Shown here: piece by piece, positions 1-9,669 of the stretch | Layout: each line of letters begins with the position of its first letter | Numbering within the stretch: the stretch's first letter is position 1 | Assembly: GCF_010093535.1 (NCBI RefSeq) | Contig: NW_022985164.1 | Span: 1,279,485-1,343,484, forward strand | Direction of reading: 5' to 3' | DNA length: 64,000 nt | Source: Lindgomyces ingoldianus | Taxonomy: Eukaryota > Ascomycota > Dothideomycetes > Pleosporales > Lindgomycetaceae | The notes under the pieces: generated by a model | Seen by the model: only the letters and a program-made list of their open reading frames with translations | Told to the model about the DNA's origin: nothing | Databases searched by the model: none | Program-made: the position numbers and the translations under genes

Positions 1-1039
1 TGTTAGGGTCAGAATTCCACTCTGTCCCCGCAAGGCATGTGAACTGATCCCACAATGCCTCGACCTCCTCACCCTCCATTTTAGTTTCTGAGACCAGCCG
101 TTTTTTGATGGCCGAGTTGATGGATGGGCTCATTACATGTGGGCGGCCAGGATATATCGGCTCCTGCTTTGGAAATCCCAGGTAGGGGGCAGGAACACGG
201 ATTTTGTAGAATATGTGAGTCTTGATATGAGTATTGGTTGCTTCACAGTCGGAGCATAGGTCGTAGTCGGCACAATTAGCACACCGCCATCTGATGCCGC
301 GGATAGGCTTCGTGTCGCATGCATTACAGGTTATGCCGCGATGAATAACACCCTCCTGCCTTGCCCGGTCCTCTGCAATGTGATAGAGGGTGCGCTGCAG
401 AGTCTGCCCGTCGGGGTCTGTAGTTAAATCATCCGAGTCGTCCTCGCTCAGTAGTGACAGCTCTGTGGGGGCAATGCTCTCAGCGCCATCTGAACCATGA
501 ATTGCATTAGTGTCCCCTCCAGCGAATCTGGCGCTGTGCCTTTCGAAAGCCCGGGTCAGAGGTTCCAGGCTATGCATCCGACCGTTCAGCAACTGAGTGA
601 GGGCTATTCCGTCAATTTCGGAAACAGGCCCGTTCGGAAACGTGAGAGCAAGTAGACGGTCGAGAAAGGTTTCGTAGAGCTGTCCGATCATGGTGTCAAC
701 CAGCTCGGGACTGGCACCGGGCTGAGAGTGCTGGGCGATATCGCGCAGTTCAGCCGCAGATATAAGGTCGCGAGGATCGAGGACAATGGGGTGGCCGAAG
801 AAGTCAAACTCCCCAACTGGCTCTGCATTCTGCTGGAGGTGTTGGAGGGTGCGCGCAATGCGGGAGTGTGTGCTGCGGGGGCCCGGTCTTCGCACGGCAT
901 TGCTTCGATGGAGCGGTGGTTGAGAAGGAGCGTGGGTGCTGTTGTACAGAAGGTATGCGGCATATCCGGCGATAGCTCCAGTCAATATCAGAATCGCAGG
1001 GCGGTATCGGGAGACCGAGGACGGCGTAGAGCTCGACAT
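1..1039 (-). CDS. ZZ-type zinc finger protein with N-terminal membrane anchor (3' end cut by window)
   Basis: A single reading frame runs without a stop from the ATG at 1039 to the left edge, giving the first 346 residues. A hydrophobic stretch at about residues 13-31 looks like a membrane anchor. At about residues 245-290 there is a ZZ zinc finger, with Cys pairs in CNACD, CANC and CSDC followed by two His. Fungal proteins of this layout usually continue into an EF-hand region, which would lie beyond the edge; I infer this. ZZ fingers generally bind proteins, so an organelle-surface scaffold is possible, but no function is shown here. No intron is needed. The upstream region carries the 21-bp tandem repeat. 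Confidence 0.8.
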   Translation of the reverse strand, partial: MSSSTPSSVSRYRPAILILTGAIAGYAAYLLYNSTHAPSQPPLHRSNAVRRPGPRSTHSRIARTLQHLQQNAEPVGEFDFFGHPIVLDPRDLISAAELRDIAQHSQPGASPELVDTMIGQLYETFLDRLLALTFPNGPVSEIDGIALTQLLNGRMHSLEPLTRAFERHSARFAGGDTNAIHGSDGAESIAPTELSLLSEDDSDDLTTDPDGQTLQRTLYHIAEDRARQEGVIHRGITCNACDTKPIRGIRWRCANCADYDLCSDCEATNTHIKTHIFYKIRVPAPYLGFPKQEPIYPGRPHVMSPSINSAIKKRLVSETKMEGEEVEALWDQFTCLAGTEWNSDPN

Positions 1040-1239
1040 GGGAGGAAGAGGTGGATGGTGAGAGTATTAAGGAGCGTGAGGACAGAGCAGAGGGCTCCAG
1101 GAAGGTCGAGGCTACTTGACGGGCATGGTGAGTGCAAGCAGCCGTCCACGAGTCCTCCTAGCTGTGAAATGTTCCCCCGTTTGGAAGTCGCCTTGTTTGG
1201 CTTAGTCAGCATCCAGTCTGCGAGGTTGCGATCCTTCAC

Positions 1240-1407
1240 ACAACATCTTCAAGTCTTCACAGAACATCTTCAAGTTTTCACTGAACATCTTCAAGTCTTC
1301 ACTGAACATCTTCAAGTCTTCACTGAACATCTTCAAGTCTTCACTGATCATCTTCAAGTCTTTACTAAACATCTTCAAGTCTTTACTGAACATCTTCAAG
1401 TCTTCAC
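1240..1407. repeat. Minisatellite, 8 copies of a 21-bp unit
   Basis: Eight head-to-tail copies of a unit close to CATCTTCAAGTCTTCACTGA occur with single-base differences. Because 21 is a multiple of three, both strands stay open across the array. The minus strand reads a heptad close to EDLKMFS, and the plus strand reads EHLQVFT. The array sits about 200 bp upstream of the ZZ-finger gene and downstream of the dehydrogenase. Neither flanking reading frame has a convincing start or domain. Confidence 0.93.
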
Positions 1408-1618
1408 TCCGATATACAAGAATATACAAGACGTCTGCCAAGCTGCGAGGCAATCAATTTCATCTGTGGCAGATCTTAGGAATATGCTTCTACAATATAC
1501 GAGGTCTGATTTTGGGCAGATATCTGCATCCCCTGAATCCCTTTCCAATTCTAGGACTGGCTTGCCAGATTAAAGAATCCTTGGTAGTGTCCTGTGGTAG
1601 TTGCTAATATACTGCACG

Positions 1619-2770
1619 CTACCAACTGGAGTGTCCACCATCCATCCGTAGATCCGCTCCCGTCTACTATGTATCAGCAATCTGGAACATCGGTAAGAGG
1701 AGATCGGAGTGGGACACACCATGAAGCTACTGGCATCGCTGATCAAGAAGACTCCAGCACCACGATACTCTCTCGGGCCTGACAATCTCTGCAGCATGTT
1801 CTGCTTCGGCCACTCTGTCCGTCTCTCGGGAAACTGCTTAAACAACTCTTCCACCATTGCAGTCACAATGTAGCCAGGCGAAATGGTGTTGACGCGGATA
1901 TTGTACTCGCCCCACTCTGCCGCCAGATTGCGTGCGAGTTGCATCACTCCAGCTTTAGATGCATTATATGCTGGGCAAATCAGGCCCTATGAGGTAGGTC
2001 AGTCAGTGGGTGTATCTCCTAAGTTCGTCGTTACAGAACGTACCCTATTCGCAACAGTCCCGCTCATACTTGCGATCATTACAATGCTTCCTCCGTTGCC
2101 GAATCTGATCATCTGCTTCGCTGCAGCCTGGGAAGTCATGAAGACACCAGTAATATTCACTTCGAACATTCGATTCGCATCTTCCGGGGTATACTCCAAG
2201 GCTGGCGTTTCTTGCTGTATGCCCGCAGCCGCAATCAGCCCGTCCATTCGTCCTTCCTTGTCACCGATTTCCCTGATTATTCGGTTTAGGTTGAGCACAT
2301 CGCGAACATCAATCTGGCAGTATTGCAATGAGGTGCCAAGCTCCGACTTTGCTCTCTCTGCGATAGTATGGAAGTCTGGAGAAGGCTCAGGAAGTCGATC
2401 CAAGGCATAAACTAATCACTATCAGATTTTCCGGGCCAGGATATTCCCCAGGAACGCAGGAGGCCTTACCAGTTGCTCCCGCCTCCAACAGCGCCTCTGC
2501 TTGCGTGAGGCCGAGTCCTCGGGCAGCTCCAGATACCAATACCACCTTGTTGCTGAGGTTGAACTCTGAAAGCCCTTTCGAGGTTCTAAGAAAGGGGTTC
2601 GCGGCACTGCCTCTAGCAGGAGCATCTGGAGGTCCCCCTTGATGCCTTGAGACAGTACTGGAAAATGGTCGCATAGTATTCCGGACTGCCGTGTGGAGAA
2701 GTGGCCTTTGTTGACGAAGCACTTGCGGGACACATGGAGCCGACCGCAGGAAGAATCGAGCAGGCGTCAT
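1619..2770 (-). CDS. Short-chain dehydrogenase/reductase (SDR), probable mitochondrial
   Basis: The gene has four exons: 2770-2470, 2411-2044, 1986-1720 and 1663-1619, joined by GT-AG introns, giving 326 residues. The cofactor motif SGAARGLG lies at residues 80-87, with AAAG in the NNAG position, an SMSG serine region, and the catalytic pair Tyr230/Lys234 in YNASK, which is created by joining exons 2 and 3. The tail TGADLRMDGG is the usual SDR C-terminus and appears only if the last intron (GTGTGT...TAG) is removed. The first 60 residues are Arg-rich and nearly free of acids, like a mitochondrial presequence. It resembles sorbose/arabinitol-type NAD(P)(H) reductases. The substrate is unknown. 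Confidence 0.9.
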
Positions 2771-2828
2771 AATGTGATATGTTGTTTTGTTGTGGTTTTG
2801 CCAAAATGAAAATCGAACTCAAATTAAG

Positions 2829-3353
2829 CTACCAGGACGCCTCGCGGTATACAACGGAAAGCACGACGAGCATACAGAACAAATTGTGCTGGAGGGGACG
2901 ACACACAAAGCATTTAAATCTTCCACCTAAGAAGGAATAAGTGCCGGGCCATCTGATTGCTTCAACAGCCAGCCCCGTCGTGGCCTCACTCTCACTCTGG
3001 CATGCCGTTGCCATTGCATGCGTAAACGCCCCAAAGCAAGCAACCAAGTCTTGGAGCTTGATGCAGTCCAAGATAGAGCTACTGTTCTGCGGGGAATGAC
3101 CAGCATCCGGGTTTCCGCAAACGGAAATGCCGTTTGGGGACAGGAGCCACTGAACATCCACCTTTGTGTCTGACCAAGCTGAAGAGTGCTTGCCAATGGC
3201 TTCTAAGCGACGTTGAAGGCTGGATTCGGGGAATTGGCTACCCGATGACAGAGCGAGATGACACTGGGCTTGAGAGAGCTGTTTGTCATGTAACAGGGCA
3301 GCTGTAGCTCGAGCAGGATTGCGCGCTGCATCTGCATCATTGTTGTGTGCGAG
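2829..3353 (-). other. Orphan open frame of 175 codons without a clear start
   Basis: The minus strand is open from just after a TGA at 3356-3354 down to a stop at 2829. The translation has ordinary protein-like composition (for example ...SILDCIKLQDLVACFGAFTH), but I recognise no family. The only in-frame ATG-like start would be well inside, so this could be an internal or last exon, a gene relic, or chance. It lies 58 bp upstream of the dehydrogenase start, leaving that gene little promoter if this frame is transcribed. Confidence 0.25.
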
Positions 3354-3882
3354 TCATGTTGTGGGAGGCCAAGAGAGCGAAGCGAGCCAGTCAAGGGACG
3401 TCGTCTATCTTGACATTCCCCGCATTATTCGCGTGTGGCCTGTAGGTATGTTCTGCCTTATCCTTCCAACTGCGCGTTCCACGGCAGCACCCAATTTACC
3501 AATATCGACTTCTCTTATCAATGACCATCACGTGCGTTCAAGCCCTCTCTACCTGCTATTCGCTTCAACCCAGCGTAGCAGTATAATGCTTGAAGTGTGT
3601 ATGTCTACTATATGCACTGGCCAGAAGTCCCCCGCATCCATTTTCCCTATCTAGCTACACCAAAATTTGTCATATCTGGAAGGTGAGGCGTCGGTACGCC
3701 CCGTAGCTGCTAATATTGAATGACATCAGTGGTACCAAATGGAAACAATGGAGTGTGTCCAGGAGAAGATTAGGATGCAGGTTGTTAAAGGAGTTTGTAT
3801 GGGTCGAATCTTAGAATCTAGATAGCAGGTATTCCAACACTTCAACTATGTCTGATAGATTTCATCCACTAAATTGTGTATC
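3354..3882. other. Intergenic, nothing recognised
   Basis: No frame has a plausible start, domain or splice pattern. It contains the 3' flank of the hydrolase gene. Confidence 0.5.
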
Positions 3883-5205
3883 TTAATTCAGGTCTGTATG
3901 ACCTAGCGCACCCTCCCATCCCTTCACCTTACCTCGCTCCCATGCTTTCAGTGTATCTCGAAGTTGCCTTTCAACGCCAGGCTCATGCCAAAAATGCCCC
4001 GCACCAGCAACCTCCACGAATGAGAATTTCGTGCCTAGAACTACGCACAGTTTCTTAGTCCATTGCTGGACTTTCTTCGCTGACGCGAATCCATCTTGAT
4101 CTCCATAGATAGCCAAAGTGGGATTATGGACTAGCGTTTCGTGATGGCTCCCCAGGGTCCCATTCCAGAACTTATGACCTAGCCCCGTGGCTGCTAGAGT
4201 CGACAATGGCGGCACAAGGGGAGAGATTAGCAGATATCGTGCATCGGGCACTTCAATCTCCAGTCGGCCCTGCTTTACCTTAGGATCATCAGGCGGGGTT
4301 TGAGGTCGTATCAGTCGCCGATGACTCAAACTCCGCATCCTCCGCCCTAAATCCAGACTTCGACTTCCTTCCATGCTCCGTCGGATTTCTCGACTGCTTC
4401 TCCTGACATCCGGACTTGTTTCCTCACCACCGATTGTCACGGAGAGCTTGTTTTCGTGGCCTTTGCCCTTTTGGGGGCTGTTCTGTCGCAAGCGGTCCCG
4501 GGCGAGGTTTATCCACTCTTGGTTACTCTGGTCCGCCAATTTACGTGCACGAAGGAGTATTTCGGATGTGGCGGTGCCGTCGAGAGGCATGGAGAAAGAC
4601 TGTAGGAGAGGGAGAATGGGTGGGAGATGCCTGAGGATTAGGGATCCGTAGGAGTAGCCGCCTAATATCACTAAGGGCTTTTCCTTCGTTGATGTTCTCG
4701 ACAGGCCACCCTGATTCTGTGATGGTGGAGATATTGGAGATTGATCTGGCATGAAATTCGCGTCTGATGAGGGGAATAGATTTAGGTAGGAGAGGTAGTG
4801 TATAAAAAATGCCGCAAAGGAAATGTAGTCGTTCAGCTCAGGCTTCCCAGTCCAGGATGTGCGACCTTTGGAGCCATGGGCCCCTCTACCACGCGTCAAT
4901 GACTCCTCGAAATTCTTGCATATAGTGAAGTGTGCATACCTGAAGTTGAAAGTCCCTACAAAATATCCTAGCGAGAGGGATTCTTCAACGACGATGCCCA
5001 CAACACGATCATCGTAGCTTCCCCCCATCGGCGCGTAAGGATGTGCCATTACAATTCCTTTTGTCCTCCATGGTCTTGAGTCCTCGGACCCTTTAATCTG
5101 CGGGTTCGATACATCTTCTGGATGATATATGCGGCAATCAAGTGTGGTATCGTCGTGGATGGAAGGGATGGTGAAGCTAAGGTGGGGTTCGGGTGGGCGG
5201 TGCAT
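3883..5205 (-). CDS. Alpha/beta hydrolase
   Basis: Two exons, 5205-4940 and 4885-3883, give 422 residues. The nucleophile elbow is GYSYG with Ser167. The acid is in YGDQDG and the His in GAGHFWHE near the C-terminus, so the catalytic triad looks complete. A conserved FNFRGAHGSKG stretch near residue 86 is restored only by removing a 54-nt GT-AG intron (4939-4886). That intron is divisible by three and has no in-frame stop, so the unspliced frame reads through with 18 extra residues. The region between nucleophile and acid is charged and probably disordered. Substrate unknown; related fungal proteins are annotated only as hydrolases. Confidence 0.88.
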   Translation of the reverse strand: MHRPPEPHLSFTIPSIHDDTTLDCRIYHPEDVSNPQIKGSEDSRPWRTKGIVMAHPYAPMGGSYDDRVVGIVVEESLSLGYFVGTFNFRYAHFTICKNFEESLTRGRGAHGSKGRTSWTGKPELNDYISFAAFFIHYLSYLNLFPSSDANFMPDQSPISPPSQNQGGLSRTSTKEKPLVILGGYSYGSLILRHLPPILPLLQSFSMPLDGTATSEILLRARKLADQSNQEWINLARDRLRQNSPQKGKGHENKLSVTIGGEETSPDVRRSSREIRRSMEGSRSLDLGRRMRSLSHRRLIRPQTPPDDPKVKQGRLEIEVPDARYLLISPLVPPLSTLAATGLGHKFWNGTLGSHHETLVHNPTLAIYGDQDGFASAKKVQQWTKKLCVVLGTKFSFVEVAGAGHFWHEPGVERQLRDTLKAWERGKVKGWEGALGHTDLN

Positions 5206-5558
5206 CGTTCGTCAGGGTCGCTAGAAGACCCCGCGTGCAACTTTCATCGCATTTTGAGGAGGAATTTTTTGCCCAATGTCCCGATCATGGACCGAAGATG
5301 TTGTTTATCGGGGGCGGAAGTTGGTGATTGTGTTAAGGAACTCGTGAGTAGCTTGTAATCAATAACTTGACTAGGATTAGGTGTATTATGTAAGCAAGAC
5401 GCGCTTCATTCAACATCACGAGATAGCGAGGACAATATGTTGGAGTCAATATCATCATTGTCCAATACTAGGAACAGTCAGTCTATTGCCGAACAGGAAC
5501 ATCCAATCCGTCTACCCAAGGATGCCAAAATGCCTAGGGGGTAACCCTTTGGAATACG
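5206..5558. promoter_or_regulatory. Intergenic promoter region of the hydrolase gene / 3' flank of the Atg28-like gene
   Basis: 353 bp lie between two minus-strand genes. No coding frame or clear motif was seen. Confidence 0.4.
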
Positions 5559-7016
5559 TTAATCCGTGTCGGTATCCTGATGCGATATCATAAGCTCCGG
5601 ATCGGGGTCCTCGTCATCTGTATCGAAGAATTTCGGCTTTAGCGGTATTGAGGGCTTCGGCGACCGACCAATCCGTATGGCAGACAAGGACCCTTCATCC
5701 TCACTCTCTGTATTCGAGCTCTCAGTATCAATTAAATCATTTGAAACCTTGGCCTTCCCCTTCACTTTCATACTCAATCCTAGCACTTCTTGCAAGATTT
5801 CCTGACCCTGCTTGAAAGCCTCCAGTTCGGCACCAATAGCACAGACGAGCAGGTTCCAGTTCCTAGAGGTAGCAAGGTCCATCTTTTCTTCCAGGAAACT
5901 TATTGCCGTCTCCATTTGAGAAAGTAAATTCGAAGGGTCTGCGCCACTGTTTCGTCCCGCCTGTTGCATGTGGTTCTGAAGCTTCGCCTCGAAATCCACT
6001 ACCCTCTTGACCACGTTATTCCACAGCACCGCACCTTCATCCAAAGCAGCGCGATCAATATCCACCTCTTGACATTTCTCTGCCAGCCGCGAGTGTTCGT
6101 CTTTCCAGTAGTCATGCGCCATTTCGAGTGTGCGTCGTTTCGGGGGGAGAGAGAGGAACGGAGACGGAGAAAGTGAGATATGGTCGGTATCTGGCGGTCG
6201 TGCGAGAAAAGAAGCAATCTCCTTGTCGAGGATTGATAGCGAGGCTTTGTAAGATGAAAGTTTTGCTTCCATGGAGTTCTCGCTATCCGCAAGCTCATCA
6301 AGCATTCGACGATGGCGTGCCTTCAGTGCCCACAGTTCTTCCTCCTTCTGGCGTATCTCCTGTTCCAGTTTTGATGCATCTTCCTGTAAAGCCTTTGCTC
6401 GTGCGCCAGTGCCTTCTCCCCCAATGTCCGAGATCCTCTTCTCCAAGCGAGAGCGCTTGTGTGTCCAAATATCCGTCTTCTCCCAAATAGCTTGCAGGTC
6501 CCTCAGATCTTGATCCAGCATGTCCATCTCTTCAGCTTTGACGGCTGCCAGTTGCTGTATCCGCCTGAAAATGCCCCTTCTGGCGGCATTCAGTCCAATC
6601 TTCCTCTTTCGTGGATGAGGTCCGTATTCGCCGTTCTCTGCACTTCTATCATTCCCTCTAATACTGCTGACTGTCGGTGTGGTGCTTCCATTGGAGAAAC
6701 TTTCATCTTGCGAGTTGTCGTTACCTGCGAGGCCGCTCATCAACCCATCTGCTTGTGCGTCGAGTAGTTCTTGGAGTTGTTGTTCGAGATGACGAGCTTT
6801 CCGTTGCAGGGCCAAAAGATCGTCGGGGACCCTCGGGGGTGGGGAAATAGAAGGCGGAGCGCTCCGCAGCACCGTCGAAGCTATCGGTGGAGGTATCCGC
6901 GGGGACATAGGTGGAGAGTTGTAGAGCGGGAGCTCATGATCGCGTGCATACGGATCTTCGAAGGAATTGCGGAACTTAGGAGAGAGAGAGCCAAGTACTG
7001 AGTTGAACAGCGACAT
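5559..7016 (-). CDS. atg28: Coiled-coil protein, probable autophagy-related protein 28
   Basis: One uninterrupted exon encodes 485 residues from the ATG at 7016. The N-terminus is Pro-rich with a DPYARDHELPLY motif. A first coiled coil at about 67-90 (ALQRKARHLEQQLQELLDAQ) is followed by a basic KRKIGLNAARRGIFRRIQ segment and long helices at about 150-270. The C-terminal 80 residues are acidic. The layout and the two conserved segments recall fungal Atg28, a pexophagy/autophagy factor that works with Atg17/Atg35-type scaffolds in yeasts. The assignment rests on memory of the family, so another fungal coiled-coil protein is possible. It is divergent from RPS2. Confidence 0.6.
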   Translation of the reverse strand: MSLFNSVLGSLSPKFRNSFEDPYARDHELPLYNSPPMSPRIPPPIASTVLRSAPPSISPPPRVPDDLLALQRKARHLEQQLQELLDAQADGLMSGLAGNDNSQDESFSNGSTTPTVSSIRGNDRSAENGEYGPHPRKRKIGLNAARRGIFRRIQQLAAVKAEEMDMLDQDLRDLQAIWEKTDIWTHKRSRLEKRISDIGGEGTGARAKALQEDASKLEQEIRQKEEELWALKARHRRMLDELADSENSMEAKLSSYKASLSILDKEIASFLARPPDTDHISLSPSPFLSLPPKRRTLEMAHDYWKDEHSRLAEKCQEVDIDRAALDEGAVLWNNVVKRVVDFEAKLQNHMQQAGRNSGADPSNLLSQMETAISFLEEKMDLATSRNWNLLVCAIGAELEAFKQGQEILQEVLGLSMKVKGKAKVSNDLIDTESSNTESEDEGSLSAIRIGRSPKPSIPLKPKFFDTDDEDPDPELMISHQDTDTD

Positions 7017-7574
7017 AGGTGCGACTAGAGAGTTAGGAATGAAGGTGAACAGGGAGACAAGAGCTTAGAAGCTCCGTCCTGGTGAGATGTCCAGGTGAGC
7101 TCTGAGCAAGGCTGATACCTAAAGGCGAATCAAGCCGCTCGGAGGCTCTTAGTCAGCTGCCCTAACTTTCATGTGCTTGGGACTGTGCCGAATGACACTC
7201 TCTGGGCTGCTGCGTGACATTGGAAAAGCCTTCGACCACGAAAGATTGAGCATGAGGCTATGGGTTTATACACTGATGTCATTTCTCGCAAGTAAAAGAG
7301 ATGATTGCGTTAAATTGTCTGGTAATTGCAAAGTTGAGTTGATTGATGGACCGATGACTAAGGCAAGCCCTCGCTTAGTGGAGAAACTCTTGGCATCCCA
7401 CCTCCACGCCGAAATTCGACTTCACGACTTCGAAAGTTGCGCATCCGTGACGACGACAGCTAACCCTCCAACAGCACCATGTAAGTGCCATTAATCACTC
7501 ATTGTAGCCTACTCTATTGAGCGCGTCTAACATAGCAAATTTACAGCAGTCACCAATCTCTCTCAATACACAAC
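7017..7574. promoter_or_regulatory. Divergent promoter of the Atg28-like gene and RPS2, with probable 5'UTR intron of RPS2 at 7481-7546
   Basis: A GTAAGT donor at 7481, a TCTAACA branch-like site near 7527 and a TTTACAG acceptor ending at 7546 define a 66-nt intron just upstream of the RPS2 start. The donor breaks an upstream ATG (CACCATGTAAG), so splicing would remove a two-codon upstream ORF. 5'UTR introns are common in ribosomal protein genes; that this one is used is inference. Confidence 0.55.
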
Positions 7575-8602
7575 ATGGCTGACGCTCCCCGTGGCGGAGG
7601 TGGAGGATTTGGTTCTCGTGGCGACAGAGGAGGAGATCGAGGCCGAGGACGAGGCCGTGGACGAGGCCGTCGTGGTGGAAAGACTGAGGCTCGTCTTCTT
7701 TGCGACCCGCGATATTGGACCAAATTTTAACAATGGCATAGGAAAAGGAATGGCAACCCGTCACGAAGCTCGGCCGTCTCGTGAAAGCTGGCAAGATCAA
7801 GAGTATGGAGGAGATGTTCGTACTCGAAAACTCCGAAATTAATTTACATACTGACGTGCAGCAGCTACCTCCACTCTCTGCCCATCAAGGAATACCAGAT
7901 CGTCGATTTCTTCCTGCCCAAACTTAAGGACGAGGTCATGAAGGTACGATGCACTCCGAGGTGATGATGGCAAGGGAAATAAGCAGCGAGGAGTCTGAAT
8001 AACTTCGATAATACGACTAACCACCATTGGTACACAGATCAAGCCCGTGCAGAAGCAGACTCGTGCCGGTCAGCGTACTCGGTTCAAGGCCATCGTCGTA
8101 ATTGGAGACTCTGAGGGGCACATTGGTCTCGGTATCAAGACCTCCAAGGAAGTTGCTACCGCCATCCGTGCCGCCATCATCATTGCCAAGCTCAGCGTTG
8201 TGCCGATTCGACGGGGATACTGGGGTACCAACCTCGGCGAGCCTCACTCTCTGCCCACGAAAGAAAGCGGAAAATGCGGTTCCGTTACTGTCAGGCTGAT
8301 TCCTGCTCCCCGCGGTACTGGATTGGTCGCTTCGCCCGCCGTGAAGCGTCTCTTGCAGGTATGTACAGCTCAATTGGATGTCATGTGACTATGCTAAGTC
8401 TTGACAGCTCGCTGGTGTGCAAGACATCTACACTGCATCTTCCGGCTCCACTAAGACTCTCGAGAACACACTCAAGGCCACTTTTGTTGCCGTCGCCAAT
8501 ACCTACGGCTTCCTAACGCCCAATCTCTGGAAGGAGACGAAGCTCATCCGCAGCCCACTAGAGGAGTATAGTGACGTTCTACGAGAGGGCAAGAAGTATT
8601 AG
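7575..8602 (+). CDS. rps2: 40S ribosomal protein S2 (uS5)
   Basis: Five exons (7575-7688, 7742-7815, 7865-7943, 8038-8358, 8408-8602) give 260 residues. The product has an Arg/Gly-rich N-terminus, then [13 protein letters not shown], the S5 double-stranded RNA-binding region around [11 protein letters not shown] and the C-terminal S5 domain ending in REGKKY. uS5 lies near the mRNA entry of the small subunit and acts in decoding fidelity. The first intron (7689-7741) can keep the conserved frame (GGKTE-EKEWQ) only with a GC donor (GAG|GCTCGT) and a CATAG acceptor, since no GT donor in that stretch gives phase 0. The other introns are GT-AG. The stop codon is TAG. Confidence 0.96.
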
Positions 8603-9669
8603 AGTATGAGGCGCGGCAGAGAGATATAGGTCTTTTTACTAGCATTCCCGGGGTCCTTAATGGCGTGGAGTAGTGCATTTGGAGCCCTTCTTTCCGTCTA
8701 TCTGTGGCAGGACCTGGGTCACCCAGTAAGGAAAATGACAATTCATTATGAATCTTTCTTTGACGATGCGTGATATATCTCAGTTTGAGGAAACAGAGCT
8801 CCATGAAGTAGCTGATTTCATATCCGTTGTCGTGTGCTTCTGGTTTGTTGCTATGGCGGTGTCTATCCAAACAACGCTCTCTTAACCTTGAAGCCCTCCA
8901 CTTTACCCCATAAGAGGCCAATTTGGCGACGACATCGCCCTAGAAAGCAGCTATCAGAGTAAGATTCCCCGAATACCGCTCCTCGAAGCTCTCAAGTGAC
9001 TTCCCCATGCTTGAAAGCGTCCAGCCTTAGATATTAAGCTCTAAGCTAGCTACCTGGAAAGATAATATTTCCTGTCCACAGTGGTCATGTCTAAGAAGAA
9101 TGGTACACAGACAGCGAAGAAGAAGAATAAGCCAACGTCACTCTAGCCATGAAGCTTTTAACTACCTCGCGCGAGCTCATCTCGTGCGACTGAAGACGGT
9201 GAGCAAAGAACTAGGTGGAGAATTTAGCACAGATCGGGTGGAGAGTGTGAAAGAGTGAAGACGGAATAATAATGGTGTAAGGAATAAGGGGTCATAGGGG
9301 TTTGGAGGATAGGGAAGATGGGTGGGTTGGGCCGGTGTGGTGTTGGTGCTACTGTTTATGGGTTGGCGAACAGGGTGGCATATTTACGGTATTCTGGCGC
9401 TTGTTCTCTGCGATCACATACCCTCTTAGCTCTCCTGCTGATTTCACAACCTGTCTCGACTCAGGAACACGTAGGGATCAAAGTATCCTAGAATTACTTA
9501 GGGACCTGCAGTACTAGCCAAATAATCCCATTTGACTACATGTGTGAGGCATTGTATTCTTAGAGATACCCTTAACTGCTATTATTCGTACACATTCGTG
9601 CAGGTACAGGCAATACCCAGAGGACAACACAAGCTAGAAAAACTGCTCTCATAGACCACCTGGTATCTG
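8603..9669. other. Intergenic, no gene seen
   Basis: This is 1.07 kb downstream of RPS2. Short frames exist on both strands, but none has a start, domain or splice pattern worth reporting. Confidence 0.5.

Noticed and set aside
1240..1407. CRISPR-like array
   Set aside because: Units are contiguous with no spacers, and the genome is eukaryotic; it is a minisatellite.
728..1573. 281-codon plus-strand frame across the minisatellite
   Set aside because: It is antisense to the ZZ-finger gene for a third of its length and otherwise consists of the repeat; no domain.
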